Assembly (NCBI GenBank): GCA_017941355.1
Contig: JAGAWN010000123.1
Coordinates: forward strand, 1 to 33,728
From: Ruminiclostridium sp.
Lineage (GTDB): Bacteria; Bacillota; Clostridia; Oscillospirales; Ruminococcaceae
Direction of reading: 5' to 3'
Length of the DNA: 33,728 nucleotides
In this document: positions 29,637 through 33,728 of the stretch, piece after piece
Numbering within the stretch: the stretch's first letter is position 1
Layout: each line of letters starts with the position of its first letter
Made by a program: the position numbers and the translations under genes
Notes under the pieces: model-generated
Database searches by the model: none
The model's input: only the letters and a program-made list of their open reading frames with translations
Told to the model about the DNA's origin: nothing

Positions 29637-31586
29637 TCAATTGACCTTGAACCTTGAAACCTGCTCTTTGAGTATCCTTGACTGTCCGCTGAGTTCCTCG
29701 CTGGAGGCAGCGGTTTCTTCCGCAGTCGCGGAGTTCATCTGAACTACCTGAGATATCTGATCTATTCCCATTGTTATCTGACCGATCGCATCGTTCTGCT
29801 CGGCGCTTGCGTCGGCGATAAGACCGATGATCTCGGCTGACGCTGCGGTCTTTTCTTTTACTTTCTTCATGGATTCCGCAGTCTCGTCCGCGATCTTTGA
29901 GCCGTTTTCCACAGCGTTGATAGCAGCGTTTATAAGCGCGTTTGTACTCTTTGCAGCTTCGGCGCTTTTGTTTGCGAGATTACGGACTTCGTCAGCAACG
30001 ACCGCAAAACCTTTTCCGGCATCTCCCGCACGCGCAGCCTCAACGGCCGCGTTGAGCGCAAGAATATTGGTCTGGAAAGAAATATCCTCGATCGTTTTGA
30101 TGATCTTCTCGATCTCTTTGGAAGTGGTGCTGATCTCGTTCATAGCGGAAACCATGTTTGTGATAGATGTATCCTGCAGGTTGACTTCCGCTTCCGTTTC
30201 TTTCGATATCTCGCCGGCTCTTTCAGCATTTTTGGCTGTAGCAGCCACTTTTGCTGAAACGTCTGCGATAGTTGCCGATATCTGCTGGATAGCGGCAGCC
30301 TGTCTCGTCGTACCGTCAGCGAGGGACTGAGAACCCTCAGCCATCTGGCTCGAACCGGAAAGCACCTCATCGGAGGACATATTCATGCTGCTGAGTGTTT
30401 CGCCGAGGTCTGTTTCGATTCGCAGGATATTGTTTCTTATCTCTTCAAAATCTCCGGGGTAAATAACATTGGGCTGTGCGGTGAAATCACCCTGTGCCAT
30501 GTAACCCATAATATTTGATATATCGGCAATGCAGCCGCTGAGTTCCTGTTTTGCGATCCTCAGTTTTTCCGCGAATTTTCCGACTTCATTGTCCGCAAAA
30601 ACATAATTGACATCTGTAGTGCTGAGTTTGCCGTTCTGCATCTCGTCCGCAAGTATAGTAACCTGTGCGATAGGGATAATGACTTTCTTGCGTGTAAATA
30701 TGAACAGTATAAAAGATGTGACCGCAATTGCACCAAGCGCGGCTATAATACAGATAAGAGTTATCGTTGAGAACTCGTCGTATGCCGCACTTGCGTTGTT
30801 GCCGGCAAAGTATGCACCCACAATCTTGTTTTGGTAGTCGTACATAGGTTCGTAGGAAACGTAATACGGCTTTCCGACGATCGTGGTTTTTCCGGTATAT
30901 GCCTGTCCGGAGCTTATAACGGTCTTTTCGATATCACCGGGCATTGCTGTTCCTACAATTCGCTGACCTGTTGCGGGATCTGATATTGTGGTCGAATAAT
31001 GAGTATTTCCTTTGAAAATGGTAATGTCGCAGTCTATCATCTTTGTGAGCGAGTCGAGCCAGTCGTAAGAGTCAAGGCGGAATCCGACAGCAATGCCGCA
31101 AGAAACGCCGTTCGCGGTTACCTGACCTATGTACACTGCCGCAAGAACATCGTCCTGCACCATTATGCCGTGAACCGAAAGATTACCCGTAGCGGCTGCC
31201 GAAAGATCAAGTGTGGTAAAGGGATAATTTGAACTCTGGTAATATGAGAACCCCGACGGAGCAGCAATAGAACAGAAATAACCGTCTCCTTCAGCAAGCT
31301 CGTTCCAGTTCTTCTCGAAATAACTTGAATCGTTGAAAGTCATTGCGCTTATAAAACTTGACTGTCCTGTCCAGTTATCGGCAGTGGATTTCAGCGAACC
31401 GATACGTTCCTGTATCTCGTTTTCAAGCACTTCCATACCGACATGAGAACGTTCAATAAGTATTGAATCGTTGTAAGTCCCGAACATGACCAGTGATACG
31501 GTAAGTACGATTATTACGGTAACTGCAAGAGAAGCCATAGAAATCAATATAATCTGTGTGCCAAGCCTTTTGAAAAAGTCTTTCAT
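29637..31586 (-). CDS. Methyl-accepting chemotaxis protein
   Basis: 649 residues with the classic receptor plan: a membrane segment (about 12-38), an extracytoplasmic Cache-type sensory domain (about 40-270, with an AVYIGQV strand and a YVSYEPMYD motif), a second membrane segment (about 278-303), a HAMP linker (about 305-380) and a long cytoplasmic coiled coil whose hairpin tip is [20 protein letters not shown]. The tip binds CheA and CheW. The ligand is unknown; Cache domains often bind amino or organic acids. The ATG at 31586 has GGAGGAT six bases upstream; the longer in-frame start at 31607 lacks one. No other chemotaxis or flagellar gene is in the window. Confidence 0.95.
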   Translation of the reverse strand: MKDFFKRLGTQIILISMASLAVTVIIVLTVSLVMFGTYNDSILIERSHVGMEVLENEIQERIGSLKSTADNWTGQSSFISAMTFNDSSYFEKNWNELAEGDGYFCSIAAPSGFSYYQSSNYPFTTLDLSAAATGNLSVHGIMVQDDVLAAVYIGQVTANGVSCGIAVGFRLDSYDWLDSLTKMIDCDITIFKGNTHYSTTISDPATGQRIVGTAMPGDIEKTVISSGQAYTGKTTIVGKPYYVSYEPMYDYQNKIVGAYFAGNNASAAYDEFSTITLICIIAALGAIAVTSFILFIFTRKKVIIPIAQVTILADEMQNGKLSTTDVNYVFADNEVGKFAEKLRIAKQELSGCIADISNIMGYMAQGDFTAQPNVIYPGDFEEIRNNILRIETDLGETLSSMNMSSDEVLSGSSQMAEGSQSLADGTTRQAAAIQQISATIADVSAKVAATAKNAERAGEISKETEAEVNLQDTSITNMVSAMNEISTTSKEIEKIIKTIEDISFQTNILALNAAVEAARAGDAGKGFAVVADEVRNLANKSAEAAKSTNALINAAINAVENGSKIADETAESMKKVKEKTAASAEIIGLIADASAEQNDAIGQITMGIDQISQVVQMNSATAEETAASSEELSGQSRILKEQVSRFKVN

Positions 31587-31656
31587 GGGGATCCTCCGAG
31601 AAAACATATTTAAGATCGGAAAAGAAAACCGGATTACAAATCTTATACTTATTAAT

Positions 31657-31685
31657 ATTATAGCACATTATGACAGCATAATCAA
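31657..31685 (-). promoter_or_regulatory. Sigma-A promoter of the chemoreceptor gene
   Basis: On the minus strand TTGATT, 17 bases, TATAAT, with TGC before the -10, about 70 bases before the start codon. Position is accurate to about one base. Confidence 0.7.
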
Positions 31686-31718
31686 TAGATATTTACTGAT
31701 TTGTTAAAATTTACACAC

Positions 31719-31760
31719 AAAAAAGGGTCTCATATACAGCATTTTGCCATATATGAGACC
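31719..31760 (-). terminator. Terminator after the amylase-tautomerase pair
   Basis: On the minus strand GGTCTCATATA (31760-31750) pairs with TATATGAGACC (31736-31726) and is followed by CTTTTTTG. Eleven perfect pairs. Confidence 0.87.
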
Positions 31761-31777
31761 GTACATCTCAGATACCG

Positions 31778-32014
31778 TCAAAGAAGTGATTTGGGATCGT
31801 ACTGAGGCTTTACATAAACCTTGTCGGGCTTGTCTGTTATCTCTTCTTTGAATACAGTCTGCCACTCCTCCGGAGAGTAGTCTTCGACAGTTGCCGTGAT
31901 GTAGTGATCGCTCATTCCGAGAGCTTCGGCAAGTGCATTCTTGACTGCCTCGGCAGCTTTCTTTTTCTGTTCCTCGTTTCTTCCTGCGAGCATTTTGATA
32001 CCTATGTGCGGCAT
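31778..32014 (-). CDS. 4-oxalocrotonate tautomerase family protein
   Basis: A 78-residue protein. After removal of Met the chain begins with Pro, the catalytic base of the tautomerase superfamily (MPHIGIKML). The length, the helix EEQKKKAAEAVKNALAEALG and the following beta strand HYITATVEDY match 4-oxalocrotonate tautomerase-like proteins. The physiological substrate is unknown; many members of this group in gut bacteria have no assigned pathway. AAGGAGG lies eight bases before the ATG. It is 51 bases after the amylase gene and ends at a terminator, so the two probably share a transcript. Confidence 0.88.
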   Translation of the reverse strand: MPHIGIKMLAGRNEEQKKKAAEAVKNALAEALGMSDHYITATVEDYSPEEWQTVFKEEITDKPDKVYVKPQYDPKSLL

Positions 32015-32065
32015 AATTTAAGTCCTCCTTAATGCTATTGTTCATTTGCGAAGCAAATATGTACA

Positions 32066-33373
32066 TCAGACTTTTCTGAAAACACGGGAAGAATGAGCAG
32101 GAACAGGAACACTTCCCGAAAGGTCGAACTTCTCTCCGGAGAGTATATCTTCAAATTCTCCGGGAACGTTCACATTGAAATCATACGCCTCGCCAGCGTT
32201 TATCATGGAAACAACCTGTTCACCGTTATATTCGCGCATGAACGCGTAATTGTGATTGTGCAGTTCGAGCTGTTTGTAATCTCCGTCGGCGAGAGCATCG
32301 CTTTCTGTACGGAACTTCGAGAGTTTTGCTATGTGCTTTGTAAGAGCGTTATCATCTTCTTTGACGAACTTTACACGCAAACATTCATCGCCCTGCTTTT
32401 TGTCGCCCTCCCAGCCGTACTCGCTTCCGTAGTACAGACCGGGGATGCCGGGCATGGTGTAGAGAAGTGTGTAAACCGGGTCAAGCTGCTCCTTGTCTTT
32501 GAGCATTGTGGCTATTCTGCTGACATCGTGATTGTCAACGAACGAGTAGAGCGTCTTACCTCTGTAAAGACACCAGCTTTCCTTGCCGAACTGACGGTTG
32601 AGGGAGTGAGCGATCTCAAACATATTCATATCGTTGAAAGATGAGAACAAGCCTTTGTAGCACTCATAGTTTGTGACGCTGTCACACATTTCGTTGTTCA
32701 TCCAGCGGTTATAATCGCCGTGCAGTGTTTCACCCATTATCCAGAAGTCGTTTTTAAGCCACTTGCAGTGTCCGTGCAGTTCTTTCAGGAAGTTGAGATC
32801 GAGACAGTACGCAACGTCGAGCCGCAGTCCGTCGATACCGAATTCCTTGAACCAGCCGGTTATGCAGTCCTTTATGTACTGTTTGACATCTCCGTTGTAG
32901 AGGTTCAGCTTAACAAGTTCGTAGTGACCCTCCCAGCCCTCGTAGGAGAAGTTGTCACCGTACGGAGATCTGCCGTCGCGCAGGTGGAACCAGTCCTTGT
33001 ATCTGCTTTCCCAGCGGTTTTCACGGACGTCCCTGAAAGCCCAGAACTCGCGTCCCACATGATTGAAAACGCCGTCAAGCACTACCTTTATGCCGTTTTC
33101 GTGCAGTGCGTCGCATACTTTTTTGAAATCCTCGTTTGTACCGAGTCTGCGGTCAATTTTGGTGAAATCCGCGGTGTCGTAGCCGTGATATGCCGACTCG
33201 AAAACGGGTCCGAAGTAAACGGCGTTGCAGCCAAGCTCTTTTATATGCGGGATATTGTCTATCACGCTCAGAATACGGCTGACCGGTTCGCTGCTGAAGT
33301 CGTTCGGCATCAGCGCTCCGCAGTAGCCGAGAGGATAGATGTGGTAGAATGATGATTTTTTGTACCATTCCAT
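32066..33373 (-). CDS. Alpha-amylase family glycosidase, GH13, cytoplasmic
   Basis: 435 residues with no signal peptide. The GH13 regions are all present: region I DGVFNHVG (about 100-107), region II GLRLDVAY with nucleophile Asp186, region III IMGETLHG with acid/base Glu215, and region IV FVDNHD with Asp283. A compact C-terminal beta domain follows. It acts on alpha-glucans or short maltodextrins inside the cell; the lack of accessory domains fits a maltodextrin-processing or debranching enzyme. I chose ATG 33373, with GGAG ten bases upstream, over a GTG at 33382 that would overlap the ribosome binding site. Confidence 0.93.
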   Translation of the reverse strand: MEWYKKSSFYHIYPLGYCGALMPNDFSSEPVSRILSVIDNIPHIKELGCNAVYFGPVFESAYHGYDTADFTKIDRRLGTNEDFKKVCDALHENGIKVVLDGVFNHVGREFWAFRDVRENRWESRYKDWFHLRDGRSPYGDNFSYEGWEGHYELVKLNLYNGDVKQYIKDCITGWFKEFGIDGLRLDVAYCLDLNFLKELHGHCKWLKNDFWIMGETLHGDYNRWMNNEMCDSVTNYECYKGLFSSFNDMNMFEIAHSLNRQFGKESWCLYRGKTLYSFVDNHDVSRIATMLKDKEQLDPVYTLLYTMPGIPGLYYGSEYGWEGDKKQGDECLRVKFVKEDDNALTKHIAKLSKFRTESDALADGDYKQLELHNHNYAFMREYNGEQVVSMINAGEAYDFNVNVPGEFEDILSGEKFDLSGSVPVPAHSSRVFRKV

Positions 33374-33408
33374 AATAATCACACTCCGTTTCAGAATTTA
33401 ATATGATT

Positions 33409-33437
33409 ATTATAGCACATTTTACACGATTTGTCAT
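33409..33437 (-). promoter_or_regulatory. Sigma-A promoter of the amylase gene
   Basis: On the minus strand ATGACA (33437-33432), 17 bases, TATAAT (33414-33409), with TGC before the -10. The remaining divergent region, 33438-33637, is AT-rich with no feature I can support. Confidence 0.75.
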
Positions 33438-33637
33438 CAGTTTTTAAGAATTTTTATAAAAAATTTCTGATTTCTTACCGAATATCCCTTTGTTTGCTGT
33501 GAACCGATATCGCTTTAACACAGTGTGTTTAAACTGCATAATAGTTAGCGGCTGCTAATTGGTTATATTTGTTAAATTTAAACAAAATTGATATAAAAAA
33601 TTGTAAAATAAAATCAGTAGCTTTTTTATGAGTTTTG

Positions 33638-33646
33638 TGCTATAAT
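33638..33646 (+). promoter_or_regulatory. Extended -10 promoter of the right-edge gene
   Basis: TGCTATAAT, an extended -10 element, 78 bases before the start codon at 33725. No good -35 is present, which extended -10 promoters tolerate. Confidence 0.55.
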
Positions 33647-33724
33647 CAGTATGTGTATATGTGTTATATTTTTCACATAATGCAAGGACGCTGTGCGGCG
33701 ATCCAATAAAAGGAGGTTCTATAA

Positions 33725-33728
33725 ATGA
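33725..33728 (+). CDS. Start of an unidentified gene, cut by the window edge
   Basis: ATG at 33725-33727, preceded eight bases earlier by a strong AGGAGGT ribosome binding site and by a promoter-like sequence. Only one codon is visible, so nothing can be said about the product. Confidence 0.6.

Noticed and set aside
29387-29742. Small proteins encoded in the second inverted-repeat element
   Set aside because: The frames follow the hairpins of the element, overlap the chemoreceptor gene end and have no ribosome binding site.

Overview
The window looks like a chromosomal stretch of a low-to-mid GC, Gram-positive clostridial bacterium of the Ruminococcus / Oscillospiraceae type. The evidence is the yabM-mazG-hup-rqcP-yabP-yabQ-divIC block, a Spo0A homologue, a T-box leader, strong AGGAGG ribosome binding sites with TTGACA-N17-TATAAT promoters, and a family 3 beta-glucosidase with the swapped domain order known from Ruminococcus. 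No prophage, complete insertion sequence or CRISPR array is visible. Genus level is an inference.

Layout. 1-2756 (minus): a B12-binding radical SAM protein, aroB and the first 20 codons of aroA, behind one good promoter. 2843-7382 (plus): the conserved sporulation, cell division and RNA quality control block (SpoVB/YabM-like flippase, MazG, HU, RqcP, YabP, YabQ, DivIC and a 35-residue membrane peptide), with one promoter before mazG and a perfect promoter inside mazG. 7433-9712 (minus): xylulokinase and a zinc-dependent deaminase. 9802-13165 (plus): two Tim44-like membrane proteins and an SPFH protein, all ending in zinc ribbons. 13248-18116 (plus): a MacB-type ABC export operon (ATPase, CARDB-repeat surface protein, FtsX-like permease) behind an ECF-sigma-like promoter and a leader that folds as three consecutive perfect hairpins closed by alternative outer stems.

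18199-18734 (minus): tRNA-Leu(UAG) followed by four tandem copies of a terminator-bearing repeat of about 100 bp. 18741-21660 (minus): a T-box leader in front of an unusual fusion of a xylose-isomerase-like TIM barrel with an acyl-CoA synthetase. 21833-21939: a small inverted-repeat element with a TTAG duplication. 22048-24911 (plus): a GGDEF-EAL protein with both active sites degraded, then a 57-residue EF-hand protein. 24927-25757 (minus): Spo0A with glutamate in place of the phosphorylated aspartate. 26072-29394 (plus): permuted GH3 glucosidase and a Nudix hydrolase. 29406-29636: a second inverted-repeat element. 29637-33437 (minus): a methyl-accepting chemotaxis protein, a 4-oxalocrotonate tautomerase-like protein and a cytoplasmic GH13 amylase. 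A new gene begins at the last four bases.

Functionally the window mixes housekeeping (shikimate pathway, tRNA, HU, division), plant sugar use (xylulokinase, GH3, GH13), envelope maintenance (SPFH/zinc-ribbon set, ABC exporter) and signalling (Spo0A variant, degenerate c-di-GMP protein, chemoreceptor). The most unusual items are the Spo0A Asp-to-Glu change, the T-box in front of the fusion enzyme, the structured leader at 13304-13443, the tandem terminator array after the tRNA, and the small EF-hand gene.
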